Below, one piece after another: positions 1 to 8,776 of a stretch of DNA of 64,000 nucleotides. The translations under genes were made by a program, and so were the position numbers. Source of the DNA: an uncultured bacterium (GTDB lineage: Bacteria > Cyanobacteriota > Vampirovibrionia > Gastranaerophilales > Gastranaerophilaceae). The stretch covers positions 42,239-106,238 of the forward strand of contig CASFTJ010000006.1 in the NCBI GenBank assembly GCA_949297715.1, given 5' to 3'. The notes beneath the pieces were generated by a model that did not search any database, was not told where the DNA came from, and saw nothing but the letters and a program-made list of their open reading frames with translations. The stretch's first letter is position 1. Every line of letters starts with the position of its first letter.

Positions 1-153
1 GGTTTGGTTCGGAGCTGCTGATTTTACGGAGGCTACAATTTCATCGCCTACTGCCGCAAATTTCTTGTTAGAACTGCCCATAACACGAATACATAACAAT
101 TGTTTTGCACCTGTATTATCTGCTACTTCTAGTCTTGTTTCCTGTTGTATCAT
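1..153 (-). CDS. rplN: 50S ribosomal protein L14, partial (N-terminal part)
   Basis: The first 51 codons of L14 lie here and the gene runs off the left edge of the window. The translation begins [17 protein letters not shown] and continues with the L14 core ('LLCIRVMG'). L14 sits at the subunit interface of the large ribosomal subunit. The start is the ATG at 153, about 85 bases after the rpsQ stop on the same strand, which is the normal S10-operon position of rplN after rpsQ. The gene is intact as far as it is visible. Confidence 0.93.
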   Translation of the reverse strand, partial: MIQQETRLEVADNTGAKQLLCIRVMGSSNKKFAAVGDEIVASVKSAAPNQT

Positions 154-238
154 CTTTTTTTCCTTTTTCTTTTATAGTATTTGTCTACTACATTCGGCCT
201 CTCATTACTCCTTGGTAATGCTGCCTCTTTACAAAAAA

Positions 239-484
239 CTATCTGACTTTTTCTACAATCTCTACTACTGACCAGCGTTTGTCTGATGATTTCGGCTTTG
301 ATTCAATAATTCTTACTTTGTCACCTTCGCTGCAGATATTGTTTTCATCATGTGCTTTGTAGTGCTTGTTTGATTCGATAATTTTTTTGTATTTCGGATG
401 CGGTTCGTAGTCTTGTACTCTTACTACTACCGTTTTGTCCATTTTGTTGCTTACTACAATTCCTTGTTTTTCTTTCTTAGGCAT
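239..484 (-). CDS. rpsQ: 30S ribosomal protein S17
   Basis: An 81-residue protein of the S17 family (OB fold), a primary 16S rRNA binder of the small subunit. The family signature is visible as '[16 protein letters not shown]' near residue 8, followed by 'HPKYKKI' and 'GDKVRI'. Length is normal. Its ATG lies inside the end of rpmC: the two genes overlap by eight bases (477-484), so translation is probably coupled. It is the penultimate visible gene of the S10 operon. Confidence 0.97.
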   Translation of the reverse strand: MPKKEKQGIVVSNKMDKTVVVRVQDYEPHPKYKKIIESNKHYKAHDENNICSEGDKVRIIESKPKSSDKRWSVVEIVEKVR

Positions 485-674
485 GTGCTACCTCTTTTTC
501 TTTTATTACAGTTTTTGCTTGAGCTATTAGTTTCTTTGTCTTAGAAATCAATGCTGTGTTTTCTAATTTGTGAGTTGAAAGCTGTAATTTGTAGTTAAAC
601 AAATCTTTCTTCCAATCTGTTATTGCACTTTTCAGCTCGTCTACTGTTTTTTCGCGCATTTCTTCTAATTTCAT
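477..674 (-). CDS. rpmC: 50S ribosomal protein L29
   Basis: A 65-residue L29 protein that forms the two-helix hairpin near the peptide exit tunnel. It starts '[14 protein letters not shown]' and is rich in Lys and Glu with heptad-like spacing, as normal for L29. It lies between rplP and rpsQ and overlaps rpsQ by eight bases. Nothing odd is seen. Confidence 0.96.
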   Translation of the reverse strand: MKLEEMREKTVDELKSAITDWKKDLFNYKLQLSTHKLENTALISKTKKLIAQAKTVIKEKEVAHA

Positions 675-719
675 TTTTATTTCCTTTATTTTGTTATTTG
701 TATTTCTTAACCACTCAGT

Positions 720-1142
720 TTATTTCGCTTCTGATTGTGATTTTTCTACAAGTTTTACCTTGATCGGAAGTTTCTGAGCTGCAAGTTCCAATGCATGTAC
801 TGCAACACTTCTGTCAAAGTAATCCAATTCAAAAAGGATTCTGTTCGGTTTTACTACCGCTACCCAGTATTCTAGGTTTCCTTTTCCTGATCCCATACGG
901 GTTTCTGCCGGTTTCGCCGTAATCGGCTTATCCGGGAATATCTTAATCCAAACATTACCGCCACGTTTGATTTCACGAGTCATTGCACGTCTTGCTGCTT
1001 CTATCTGACGGCTGGTTATCCAACCAGGTTCTACAGCTTGAAGTGCGTAACCGCCGAATTCAAGTTGTGTACCTCTTGTTTCGGTACCTTTCATTCTGCC
1101 TTTCATCATTTTGCGGTATTTAGTTTTTTTAGGCTGTAACAT
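720..1142 (-). CDS. rplP: 50S ribosomal protein L16
   Basis: A 140-residue L16 protein, which contacts the tRNA-binding region of the large subunit. It begins '[19 protein letters not shown]', the near-universal L16 start, and contains '[14 protein letters not shown]' and '[16 protein letters not shown]', the conserved rRNA-binding segments. Length is typical. It follows rpsC and precedes rpmC in the canonical order. Confidence 0.98.
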   Translation of the reverse strand: MLQPKKTKYRKMMKGRMKGTETRGTQLEFGGYALQAVEPGWITSRQIEAARRAMTREIKRGGNVWIKIFPDKPITAKPAETRMGSGKGNLEYWVAVVKPNRILFELDYFDRSVAVHALELAAQKLPIKVKLVEKSQSEAK

Positions 1143-1177
1143 TTATCTGCTCCTATTGTTTTTTTATATACCTTTTA

Positions 1178-1918
1178 TTATTCGCCTGCAACTTCTGTGT
1201 TTGCTGCTCTGTTGCGTCTTGGACGTCTCATTCCTTTTTCTGATCCGCCTTTTTCATTTTTTGTTTTAATGTTCTGGTCTGCTTTTTCACCCGGCATTAA
1301 TACGCCTTTGAAAATCCATACCTTAACACCGATTTTACCCATTATGGTATCTGCTTCTGTAAATCCATAATCTACGTCTGCTCTTAAGGTTTGAAGAGGT
1401 ATTCTGCCTTCTTTTGCCCATTCTGAACGTGCAATTTCCGCTCCGCCTAAACGACCTGATACCATAACTTTGATACCTTGCGCTCCAGCTCTCATTGTAC
1501 GCTGCATTGCTTGTTTCATTGCTCTTCTGAATGCTACACGTTTTTCAAGCTGTTGCGCAATTTGTTCTGCTACTAGCTGGGCATCTACATCAATTCTTGC
1601 AACTTCTACTACGTTGATTATTACAGGTTTACCTATGTATTTTGAAACTTCTTGTTTTAATTCTTCAATACCTTGGCCACCACGTCCTACTACAATACCA
1701 GGTTTTGCTGTTACTACTGTTATTGTAATGTTTTGTGCTTTTCTTGCTATTTTTACTTTTGATACACCTGCTGTGTATAATTTCTTCTTGATGAATTTTC
1801 TGATTTTATCATCTTCTTTTACGAGATAGCGATAATCCTTGAACTTGGCATACCATGTGCTTGCCCATGTCTGGATGATGCCTACTCTAAATCCGGTTGG
1901 ATGTGTTTTCTGTCCCAT
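1178..1918 (-). CDS. rpsC: 30S ribosomal protein S3
   Basis: A 246-residue S3 protein at the mRNA entry of the small subunit. It begins '[13 protein letters not shown]', has the type-2 KH motif '[15 protein letters not shown]' around residues 74-88, and the C-terminal S3 domain with '[15 protein letters not shown]'. The last 30 residues or so are a basic, low-complexity tail, slightly longer than the E. coli protein. It sits between rplV and rplP. Confidence 0.98.
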   Translation of the reverse strand: MGQKTHPTGFRVGIIQTWASTWYAKFKDYRYLVKEDDKIRKFIKKKLYTAGVSKVKIARKAQNITITVVTAKPGIVVGRGGQGIEELKQEVSKYIGKPVIINVVEVARIDVDAQLVAEQIAQQLEKRVAFRRAMKQAMQRTMRAGAQGIKVMVSGRLGGAEIARSEWAKEGRIPLQTLRADVDYGFTEADTIMGKIGVKVWIFKGVLMPGEKADQNIKTKNEKGGSEKGMRRPRRNRAANTEVAGE

Positions 1919-1942
1919 ATTTTATACCTTTTGCTTTTACTA

Positions 1943-2284
1943 CTACTTTTTAACGATGTCACTTACTTTTAATGTTAAGTGCGATGTACGTTTTAGTCTG
2001 CTGTACATACGGCCTTGAGCTCTGGTTCTTGCTCTTTTGTAGGTTACGCTTTCATCTGCAAAGATTTCTGATATCTTTAATGATTCTGCGCCTACTCCGT
2101 ATTTTTCCTGTGCATTTGCTACTGCAGCTTTCAAGTTCTTTTCTACTACTCTTGCTGCAAAATAAGGCATAAAACGTAACATATCCTGAGCTTCTTTGAC
2201 AGATTTCCCGCGAACTTCGTTGATTACTCTGCGAAGTTTTCTTGCTGTCATTTTTATATCGGTTTGTTTTGCTTTAGCTTCCAT
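1943..2284 (-). CDS. rplV: 50S ribosomal protein L22
   Basis: A 113-residue L22 protein, whose extended loop lines the peptide exit tunnel. The sequence contains 'MTARKLRRVINEVRGKSV' near the N-terminus and the loop and strand signature 'RARTRAQGRMYSRLKRTSHL' near the C-terminus. Length matches the family. It sits between rpsS and rpsC in the S10 operon. Confidence 0.97.
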   Translation of the reverse strand: MEAKAKQTDIKMTARKLRRVINEVRGKSVKEAQDMLRFMPYFAARVVEKNLKAAVANAQEKYGVGAESLKISEIFADESVTYKRARTRAQGRMYSRLKRTSHLTLKVSDIVKK

Positions 2285-2351
2285 TTTTTCTTTCCTTTTG
2301 TTTTTATCTAACTCGTTTGTCTTAACCTCTTTTATTGAGATTAATTACGTG

Positions 2352-2633
2352 CTATTTCCTTTTTGCAGTTTTATCAGAGCCTGCATGTCCTCTAAACATT
2401 CTTGTAGGTGCAAATTCACCCAACTTGTGTCCAATCATCTGCTCTGTTACATATACCGGAACATGTGTCTTTCCGTTGTGTACAGCTATCGTATGACCAA
2501 GCATATCCGGTACTATCATTGATGCTCTTGACCATGTCTTGATTACTTTATGTTCCGAATTTGCATTCATCTTTTCGATTTTCTTTTGTAGAGCTTCTTC
2601 TACGTATGGACCTTTTTTTAATGAACGTGCCAT
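2352..2633 (-). CDS. rpsS: 30S ribosomal protein S19
   Basis: A 93-residue S19 protein of the small-subunit head, partner of S13. It starts '[19 protein letters not shown]' and carries the signature '[18 protein letters not shown]' near residues 68-85. Length is normal. It is preceded by a 113-base spacer after rplB that holds a perfect 9-bp hairpin. Confidence 0.98.
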   Translation of the reverse strand: MARSLKKGPYVEEALQKKIEKMNANSEHKVIKTWSRASMIVPDMLGHTIAVHNGKTHVPVYVTEQMIGHKLGEFAPTRMFRGHAGSDKTAKRK

Positions 2634-2704
2634 TAATTTCTCCTTTATTGTTTTTATTTGTTTTATATTTATTTAAGGCTTTTGCTCGTTCGCTTTTGGT
2701 TGAG

Positions 2705-2729
2705 AAGACTCCGCAGAATCCGGAGTCTT
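2705..2729 (-). other. Hairpin in the rplB-rpsS spacer
   Basis: Perfect 9-bp inverted repeat (AAGACTCCG at 2705-2713 and CGGAGTCTT at 2721-2729) with a 7-base loop, in the 113-base gap between rplB and rpsS. No run of T follows it on the minus strand, so it is not a classical terminator. It could be an RNA processing or mRNA-stabilising element. Confidence 0.5.
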
Positions 2730-2746
2730 GCTCCAGCTAACTTACA

Positions 2747-3574
2747 TTATTTCTTTCTTCTTCTAACTATTAACTTATCAGAAGCTTTACCTTTCTTTCT
2801 GGTCTTTTGACCAAGTGCAGGTTTGCCCCAAGGTGTCTTCGGATGTCCGCCGGGACCTGTTTTTCCTTCACCACCACCGTGTGGGTGATCACATGGGTTC
2901 ATCGTTACACCGCGTACTGTCGGTCTGATTCCCATATAACGTTTTCTGCCGGCTTTTCCTAATGAAACGTTTTTAAATTCTGCGTTTCCTAAGGTGCCTA
3001 TTGTCGCCATGCATTCTTTTCTTACCATTCTCATTTCTGATGACGGTAATTTTATTGTTACGTAGTTGCCTTCTTTCGCCATTACCTGCGCCGCGTTTCC
3101 TGCTGATCTTACCATTACTCCGCCGCGACCGGGGTTTAATTCAATATTGTGAACTATTGTACCTAACGGAATTAATTCCAACGGAAGTGCGTTTCCGTTT
3201 TGTACCGGTGCTTCTGGGCCTGATACTATTGTATCGCCTACGTTTAAGCCTTCAGGTGTCAAAATGTATCTCTTTTCACCGTCTGCATAATATACCAACG
3301 AAATTCTTACGTTTCTGTTCGGATCGTATTCTATTGTTTTTACTGTTGCCGGAATTCCGAATTTTTCACGTTTGAAATCTATTACACGGTATGTTCTTTT
3401 TACACCGCCGCCTTTGTGACGACATGTAATTCTGCCTGTATTATTTCGGCCTGCTGTTTTCTTTAATGATTTCAATAATGACTTTTCAGGGGTTGAGGAT
3501 GTTACTTCCTGATAATCACTTTTCGTCATACCTCTTTGACCCGGAGATGTCGGATTGATTTTTCTGATTGCCAT
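2747..3574 (-). CDS. rplB: 50S ribosomal protein L2
   Basis: A 275-residue L2 protein, needed for subunit association and peptidyl transferase assembly. It begins '[17 protein letters not shown]' and includes '[17 protein letters not shown]' near residue 48 and the C-terminal L2 signature '[18 protein letters not shown]' near residue 226, with the functional His residues in place. Length is normal. It lies between rplW and rpsS. Confidence 0.99.
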   Translation of the reverse strand: MAIRKINPTSPGQRGMTKSDYQEVTSSTPEKSLLKSLKKTAGRNNTGRITCRHKGGGVKRTYRVIDFKREKFGIPATVKTIEYDPNRNVRISLVYYADGEKRYILTPEGLNVGDTIVSGPEAPVQNGNALPLELIPLGTIVHNIELNPGRGGVMVRSAGNAAQVMAKEGNYVTIKLPSSEMRMVRKECMATIGTLGNAEFKNVSLGKAGRKRYMGIRPTVRGVTMNPCDHPHGGGEGKTGPGGHPKTPWGKPALGQKTRKKGKASDKLIVRRRKK

Positions 3575-3657
3575 TTTATTTTCTCCTTTGGTTGGCTTTT
3601 GTTCTTACTTCTATGGACTTGTGCCTAGCGCCCATTTTTCCGTTTTTTAACGGTTTC

Positions 3658-3966
3658 TTATGCTCCGATTAATTCTTCAATCGGTTCACCTTCGATTGTT
3701 ACGATGGCTTTTTTAGATGAATCGGTTCTGCCAAATTTGTAGCCCATTCTTTTTGAATGTGACGGCATATATACCGTTCTTACTTTTTTAACTTTTCTTC
3801 CTGGAAAAGCTAATTCTACTGCTTGTGCAATCTCAATTTTTGTTGCGTCTTTTACCACTTCAAATGTATATTGACCTAATGTTGTTGCACCTACTGATTT
3901 CTCGGTAATTAAAGGCTTTTTAATTACACTGTATAATTTTTCTGTATTTGTTCTGTCTTTACTCAT
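3658..3966 (-). CDS. rplW: 50S ribosomal protein L23
   Basis: A 102-residue L23 protein, which lies at the exit tunnel and docks SRP and trigger factor. The L23 signature appears as 'VIKKPLITEKSVGATTLGQY', then 'FEVVKDATKIEIAQAVELAF' and 'KVKKVRTVYM'. Length is typical. It lies between rplD and rplB. Confidence 0.97.
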   Translation of the reverse strand: MSKDRTNTEKLYSVIKKPLITEKSVGATTLGQYTFEVVKDATKIEIAQAVELAFPGRKVKKVRTVYMPSHSKRMGYKFGRTDSSKKAIVTIEGEPIEELIGA

Positions 3967-4012
3967 TTTTGATTTCCTTTTCTTTCTTGGAGTGATATCT
4001 CTTTTTGAATGA

Positions 4013-4639
4013 CTAACTTAATCTTTCAGTGATATCTTTAACAGCTGCCTCGGTCATTACGACAAAATCAGCTTCAAGTAAATCTTTTACGTTTATGTTT
4101 GTAGGTAATATCATTTTTACGCTCGGTATGTTTCTTGCTGAAAGTTCAAGAAATTTGTTCTCTGCTGCCTGTGTATCAGCTATTACAAGAACTTTTCCTG
4201 CTACATTCAGTGATTTTAGAGCTGATACCATTAATTTTGTTTTCGGCTCTGTTATTGTTGAAAAATCTTTTACAACTATTAATCTGTCTTGTCTTGCTGA
4301 TAATGCAGATCTTAGAGCTAATTTTCTTGCTTTTTGAGGCATGTTGAATGCGTAACTTCTCGGTTTTGGTCCAAAGATTACGCCGCCGCCTGCAAATAAC
4401 GGTGAACGAAGTGAACCTGCTCTTGCACGACCTGTTCCTTTCTGTTTCCACGGTTTTTTACCGCCGCCGGAAACTTCCGCTCTTGTTTTTGCACATGCTG
4501 AACCTTGACGTGCATTATTTAACTGTCTTCTCAATGCTAAGTGCATTACATGTAAATTCGGTTCTACTCCAAACACTTCTGCATTCAAAGTAATTTCGCC
4601 TAATTTTTCTCCGTTTGTATTTAAAATTTCTTTTGACAT
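4013..4639 (-). CDS. rplD: 50S ribosomal protein L4
   Basis: A 208-residue L4 protein of the large subunit. The extended tunnel loop is recognisable by 'GGGKKPWKQKGTGRARAG' near residues 58-75 and 'GGVIFGPKPRSYAFNMPQK'. In E. coli, L4 also represses its own operon through the S10 leader. A leader hairpin is present here but is not obviously of the E. coli type. Length is normal, between rplC and rplW. Confidence 0.97.
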   Translation of the reverse strand: MSKEILNTNGEKLGEITLNAEVFGVEPNLHVMHLALRRQLNNARQGSACAKTRAEVSGGGKKPWKQKGTGRARAGSLRSPLFAGGGVIFGPKPRSYAFNMPQKARKLALRSALSARQDRLIVVKDFSTITEPKTKLMVSALKSLNVAGKVLVIADTQAAENKFLELSARNIPSVKMILPTNINVKDLLEADFVVMTEAAVKDITERLS

Positions 4640-4732
4640 TTTGTTTTCCTTTTTACTTATCTACAGCCTGTTACCCCTTTCGGTTTTTACCGTTTTATAT
4701 GGCAACTCGGGATTTTTTTAACTTTTCTGTTA

Positions 4733-5368
4733 TTAATTCCATTTTGTTCTGGTCGGTACAATTGTTACCAATCGGCCTTCACATCCAGGAACTGAACCTT
4801 TGATTAATACAAGATTCTTTTCTGCGTCTACTTTTACTAATTTTAATTTTGTAATAGTAACTCTTTCATTTCCCATGTTTCCAGCCATTCTTTTGCCCTT
4901 GATAACACGTGACGGTGTTGTACCAGCACCGATTGAACCGGGTTCTCTGTGGTTTTTAGAACCGTGCCCCATCGGGCCTCTGCCAAAGTTCCAACGTTTT
5001 ACCGTACCTTGAAATCCTTTTCCGATTGATTTTCCTGTTACGTCAACTTTTTCTACGTTGTCTAATACAGAAAGTTCAATCTTGTCACCTACTTTGTAGT
5101 CTGACGGATTGTCTACTCTGAATTCTTGTAAGTGTCTGTAATTTTCCAGATTATTCTTTTTAAAATGACCCAACTGAGCTTTTGTTAAGTGTTTTTCTTT
5201 CGCTGAAACCGTTCCTACCTGTATTGCATTGTAACCGTCTGTTTCTACTGTCTTAACCTGAGTTACTACAATATCGTCAACTTTGATTACCGTTACAGGA
5301 ATTGCCAATCCGTTTTCGTCGAAAATCTGTGTCATTCCTAACTTTTTACCTATTACACCTAGTGTCAT
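4733..5368 (-). CDS. rplC: 50S ribosomal protein L3
   Basis: A 211-residue L3 protein, an early assembly protein of the large subunit. It begins 'MTLGVIGKKLGMTQIFDENG' and contains 'GKGFQGTVKRWNFGRGPMGH' near residues 117-136 and 'GSIGAGTTPSRVIKGKRMAG'. Length is normal. A 202-base, GC-rich spacer separates it from rpsJ upstream, unusual inside this tightly packed operon. Confidence 0.98.
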   Translation of the reverse strand: MTLGVIGKKLGMTQIFDENGLAIPVTVIKVDDIVVTQVKTVETDGYNAIQVGTVSAKEKHLTKAQLGHFKKNNLENYRHLQEFRVDNPSDYKVGDKIELSVLDNVEKVDVTGKSIGKGFQGTVKRWNFGRGPMGHGSKNHREPGSIGAGTTPSRVIKGKRMAGNMGNERVTITKLKLVKVDAEKNLVLIKGSVPGCEGRLVTIVPTRTKWN

Positions 5369-5570
5369 ATTTTACCTTTCTAGCTCGCCCTACTTGGTGC
5401 GGACACTCTCCGCCCCTCTTTCGGGTTTGCATTTTCACTTGCGAGCGCTACTTGCTGCTTTGTACTTTACCAACGGGACTTTCACCCTCCGCGCCTTTTT
5501 GGACGGGTAGTAGATCACATTATTTATGCATAATGCTTATTTAATTTTCAAATTCGGCCTTGACTGTTTA
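5369..5570 (-). other. GC-rich, structured rpsJ-rplC spacer
   Basis: This 202-base gap stands out by base composition (about half G+C from 5383 to about 5515, against one third around it) and by several complementary segments, for example GCTCGC at 5383-5388 with GCGAGC at 5441-5446, and CCC/GGG pairs around 5412-5425. No reading frame with a ribosomal-protein-like product is seen in it. It may be an RNA leader controlling rplC or a dispersed intergenic repeat. Confidence 0.4.
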
Positions 5571-5888
5571 TTAAAGTTTTACTTCAATATCTACACCAGC
5601 CGGTAAATCTAATCTACTTAACTCTTCAGTTGTCTGTTGAGTCGGTTCGTATATATCTATTATACGTTTGTGTGTTCTTAGTTCAAAATGCTCACGTGAT
5701 TTTTTGTCTACGTGCGGTGAACGAAGTACGCAATATATACGTCTTTTGGTCGGTAAAGGAATCGGGCCTGCAACTTTTGCGTCTGTTCTCTTTGCAGTTT
5801 CTACGATTTTGTCTGAAGATACATCAATCAATTTGTGATCGTATGCCTTTAAACAAACTCTGATTCTTTGTCTTTTTGTGCTTGCCAT
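5571..5888 (-). CDS. rpsJ: 30S ribosomal protein S10
   Basis: A 105-residue S10 protein (also NusE in transcription antitermination). It shows '[20 protein letters not shown]' at the N-terminus, '[20 protein letters not shown]' in the middle and '[13 protein letters not shown]' near the C-terminus, all family hallmarks. It is the first gene of the operon, preceded by a promoter near 6034-6062 and a leader of roughly 140 bases. Confidence 0.98.
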   Translation of the reverse strand: MASTKRQRIRVCLKAYDHKLIDVSSDKIVETAKRTDAKVAGPIPLPTKRRIYCVLRSPHVDKKSREHFELRTHKRIIDIYEPTQQTTEELSRLDLPAGVDIEVKL

Positions 5889-5921
5889 TTTTATTCCTTT
5901 TCTTTTTTTGTTTTTACACCG

Positions 5922-5950
5922 AGAGGTTTTTACACTTGGCGGAAACCTCT
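5922..5950 (-). promoter_or_regulatory. Hairpin in the S10 operon leader
   Basis: Perfect 8-bp inverted repeat (AGAGGTTT at 5922-5929, AAACCTCT at 5943-5950) within the untranslated leader between the predicted promoter and the rpsJ start. On the transcript it lies about 35 bases upstream of the rpsJ ATG. A regulatory role for S10 operon expression is an inference. Confidence 0.45.
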
Positions 5951-6033
5951 GTACCGCCTTTGCTTTGCCTGAATCGCTATTTGTAAATAATTTCGGGTAT
6001 CTGTAAAAAATTTACTATTATTCAAGCATATTG

Positions 6034-6062
6034 ATATTAGTATAAACATAAAACCCTGTCAA
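6034..6062 (-). promoter_or_regulatory. Predicted sigma-70 promoter of the S10 operon
   Basis: On the minus strand a perfect -35 box TTGACA (6057-6062) is followed after 17 bases by TAATAT (6034-6039), 4 of 6 matches to the -10 consensus. It faces rpsJ and lies 146 bases upstream of its start, in the only long intergenic region ahead of the operon. Confidence 0.6.
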
Positions 6063-6174
6063 CAATGATTTTGTCACTTTGTTTAGATTTGTAAACTTTT
6101 TTGCGTTTTCTAATTTTTTCGCTTCTTATAAAACTTTATTATTATAAGTGAAGTGATATAAAAGGATTTTTAAC

Positions 6175-7371
6175 ATGGGTGATATTAACATTGATACAAA
6201 TTACAGAGGGCTTACTTATATTCTTGCCGATTATGCAAAATCCGTTAACGGCGGTAATGATGTCAAAATGACATCTAAACAATGGAAAAAAACTATGGAA
6301 ATTGTTGCCGAAATCAACCGGAAAAGATCCTCTGAAAATGCAATTTATCAAGGCGGTTCCAATCTCTACGGCAACGTGAACGAAAATTTTGTTCTTACCA
6401 AAGAAACAATCACTTTTTCTGAAGATGAAATGGCCAAAATTTTGAAAGAAATGGGAGTCACTCCAAAAGCTAAGAATCCGGAATTATCCAAAATTCCTGA
6501 AGATAAACCTATTATGGGCTTATCTGTTGAAAAAATTTCAACTCCTGACTCTACCCAAAATAATCAAGCTTACTTACCGGACAGCATAAATCTAAACAAT
6601 AACGAAAGCTTTCTTCAAGACACCATAAGCAGACTGGCAAATAAATTTAACGACGGTAATTTTTCTCCGGAGTTCAAACAATTTGTTGAACCGGCCTCTT
6701 TGGGGAATTATATGTCTGCACACCTTGAAGAAATGTCAAAAGCCATGACTCCTACTATTGTAACTGCTGCTTCTGATACTACAAACCTTAAGCCTCCGTT
6801 TGAAATCAAAACACCTAAACCGGGTGATTTAGGAGGAAAAACCCGAACTATTTCACACCAAATGCATAATAAAATTATGAAATTAGCTGAAGAACTTCAC
6901 TGTAAATATGAAGATCTTATTACTGTAATGAATTTTGAAAGCGGAATAAATCCTAAAGAAGGTGCCGGCAAAAAAAATAAAGCCGTCGGACTTATACAGT
7001 TTACAAACAATGCAATTAAAGATTTAAATAAAACTTATTCACTTAATCTTACTAAAGACAAAATTACATCTATGAGTGCGGAAGAACAAATTGATATTGT
7101 CGGAAAATATCTCAAATTGTGTATTTCTAGAGTTCCCAGATTAAGAAATAAGAAAAAACTTGATGCCGCTGACCTTTATAGTGTAATAATCCTCCCAGGA
7201 CGTGCCGGTAAAGATATTCTCTGCAAAAAAGGCGAAAAAAATTCTGAGGGCAAACCTCTTAATTATTACGAATCAAATAAAGGGATTGATGTCGGTAACG
7301 ACGGAATTATCACTCGTGCCGATGTTCTGGCTAAGCTTGATGACTTTAGAGTTAATGTCGTTGTAGTTTAA
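6175..7371 (+). CDS. Lysozyme/transglycosylase-like protein with a C-terminal EF-hand-like loop
   Basis: A 398-residue protein. Residues about 228-370 look like an SLT/lysozyme-type muramidase domain: 'VMNFESGINP' (E255 is the likely catalytic acid) and 'AVGLIQFTNNA' (270-280). Residues 372-384 read DVGNDGIITRADV, a calcium-loop (EF-hand or dockerin-like) motif. There is no signal peptide. The first 100 residues resemble the N-terminus of the protein starting at 41651 ('W...M', 'GG', 'NFV', 'I.F..[ED]E.A.I...MGV'). The C-terminal half is paralogous to the product of 9808-10830, on the far side of minCDE. A ribosome site AAAGGA precedes the ATG. Peptidoglycan cleavage is inferred, not shown. 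Confidence 0.7.
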   Translation: MGDINIDTNYRGLTYILADYAKSVNGGNDVKMTSKQWKKTMEIVAEINRKRSSENAIYQGGSNLYGNVNENFVLTKETITFSEDEMAKILKEMGVTPKAKNPELSKIPEDKPIMGLSVEKISTPDSTQNNQAYLPDSINLNNNESFLQDTISRLANKFNDGNFSPEFKQFVEPASLGNYMSAHLEEMSKAMTPTIVTAASDTTNLKPPFEIKTPKPGDLGGKTRTISHQMHNKIMKLAEELHCKYEDLITVMNFESGINPKEGAGKKNKAVGLIQFTNNAIKDLNKTYSLNLTKDKITSMSAEEQIDIVGKYLKLCISRVPRLRNKKKLDAADLYSVIILPGRAGKDILCKKGEKNSEGKPLNYYESNKGIDVGNDGIITRADVLAKLDDFRVNVVVV

Positions 7372-7377
7372 TGTTTT

Positions 7378-7404
7378 ACAAAAAAAAGCCGCAATTTGCG
7401 GCTT
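7378..7404 (-). terminator. Intrinsic terminator of the min operon
   Basis: AAGCCGCAA (7386-7394) and TTGCGGCTT (7396-7404) form a GC-rich stem. On the minus strand it is followed by a run of eight T. It lies just beyond the minE stop and the convergent lysozyme-like gene. Confidence 0.75.
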
Positions 7405-7443
7405 GGTATTTTCTCTCTCCTATCTCTGAAATAATTCAGAGGA

Positions 7444-7914
7444 TTATTTTGATTTATCTTTTGAGTTGGTATTAGATTCTTTTGTTTCGGATTCCTCATC
7501 CTGAGTATCTTCGGCTGAAGATTCCGTATCTTCCGTACTTTCAGAGTTTTCGGCATCTAAATTTTCTTCTTCCGGCTTTTCTTCCGCTTCATCAGAATCT
7601 TCAGAATTTTCTGTCTCAATCTCATCTTCATCTTTTGCTCTCAATACAGGAATTGATAACATCAATGCCATTTGATTTCCTTCTTGTTCAAAATTAAGCT
7701 CTAGAGCATCTTTGTCCATTTCTACGTATTTTGAAAGCAGTTCTATAAGTTCGCCGCGCATTTTTTCAAGAAGCTCAGGCGTAAGATTGGTTCTGTCCTG
7801 CATTAAGACAACCCTTAAACGATTTACGGCTGTATCTTTTGCGTTTTCTTCTTTTTCAGCCTGTCGGAAAAATCCGAAGACCTTATTAAATAAGTCCTGA
7901 AAAATATCCCTCAT
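7444..7914 (-). CDS. minE: Cell division topological specificity factor MinE, with acidic C-terminal extension
   Basis: A 156-residue protein. Residues 1-90 or so are MinE: amphipathic N-terminus 'FQDLFNKVFGFF', the MinD-stimulating segment 'DTAVNRLRVVLMQDR' and the dimerisation region ending 'ALMLSIPVL'. MinE stimulates MinD ATPase and positions the division site. The remaining 60 or so residues are nearly all Glu, Asp, Ser, Thr and Asn, with no hydrophobic core, where typical MinE ends at about 90 residues. The start lies one base after the minD stop, so the two genes are almost certainly co-translated. Confidence 0.93.
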   Translation of the reverse strand: MRDIFQDLFNKVFGFFRQAEKEENAKDTAVNRLRVVLMQDRTNLTPELLEKMRGELIELLSKYVEMDKDALELNFEQEGNQMALMLSIPVLRAKDEDEIETENSEDSDEAEEKPEEENLDAENSESTEDTESSAEDTQDEESETKESNTNSKDKSK

Positions 7915-7915
7915 T

Positions 7916-8731
7916 TTACTTCTCCTTTCCTATAAGACCGGAGAAGAATTTCTTAACTTTTGAAATAACTCCCCTATCTTCTTCAAGGTTCATAAAAGGA
8001 ACATCTTCGCCCATTATTCTTCTTGCCACATTATTGTATGCCTTGCCTGCCAGAGAACTGTCATCGTTTACTATCGGATCTCCCTTGTTTGTAGAGGTAA
8101 TAATTCCGGTATCTTCAGGAATTATACCGACTAAATCTGCAGACAAAATTTCAACTACATCTTCAACACTCATCATATCATTTGATTTAATAAGATTTGG
8201 ACGAACCCTGTTCAGCAAAAGTTTATATGATTGAATTTCTTCTTTTGCTTCCAGAAGTCCGATAATTCTATCAGCATCTCTTACTGCTGACATTTCGGGA
8301 GTCGTAACAACTATTGCTTCGCTTGCTCCCGCAATTGCATTTTGAAATCCCTGTTCGATACCTGCAGGACAATCAACCAAAATAAAATCGTAATCTTTTT
8401 TAAGTTCTTCACAAATGTCTTTCAACTGTTCCTGAGTAATTGCAGATTTATCTCTGGTCTGGGCTGCAGCTAAAAGACAAAGATTCGGATTTTTCTTATC
8501 TTTTACAAGCGCCTGTTTTAATTTGCAGCGTTCTTCCACTACATCTACAATAGTATATACAATCCTGTTTTCCAGCCCTAGCAAAAGGTCAAGGTTTCTT
8601 AATCCCAAATCGGTATCAATCAACACGACTTTCTTGCCCGCTCTGGCTAAAGCAGTTCCTATATTTGCACTGGTTGTTGTCTTGCCTACTCCGCCTTTTC
8701 CCGAAGTAATTACTATAACTCGACCGCTCAT
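7916..8731 (-). CDS. minD: Septum site-determining ATPase MinD
   Basis: A 271-residue ParA/MinD-family ATPase that recruits MinC to the membrane. The deviant Walker A motif GKGGVGKT is at residues 11-18 with the signature lysine. 'LIDTDLGLRNLD' and 'FILVDCPAGIE' are the switch and Walker B regions. The C-terminus 'VISKVKKFFSGLIG' is an amphipathic helix typical of the membrane-targeting sequence. It is the middle gene of minC-minD-minE. Confidence 0.97.
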   Translation of the reverse strand: MSGRVIVITSGKGGVGKTTTSANIGTALARAGKKVVLIDTDLGLRNLDLLLGLENRIVYTIVDVVEERCKLKQALVKDKKNPNLCLLAAAQTRDKSAITQEQLKDICEELKKDYDFILVDCPAGIEQGFQNAIAGASEAIVVTTPEMSAVRDADRIIGLLEAKEEIQSYKLLLNRVRPNLIKSNDMMSVEDVVEILSADLVGIIPEDTGIITSTNKGDPIVNDDSSLAGKAYNNVARRIMGEDVPFMNLEEDRGVISKVKKFFSGLIGKEK

Positions 8732-8776
8732 TATTTCTCCTTTTGATTATTTTACTTTTAATTCTTCTGCAAAAGC

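Noticed and set aside
1470..1829. Plus-strand reading frame of 119 codons inside rpsC
   Set aside because: It lies wholly opposite a highly conserved ribosomal protein gene and its translation resembles nothing real.
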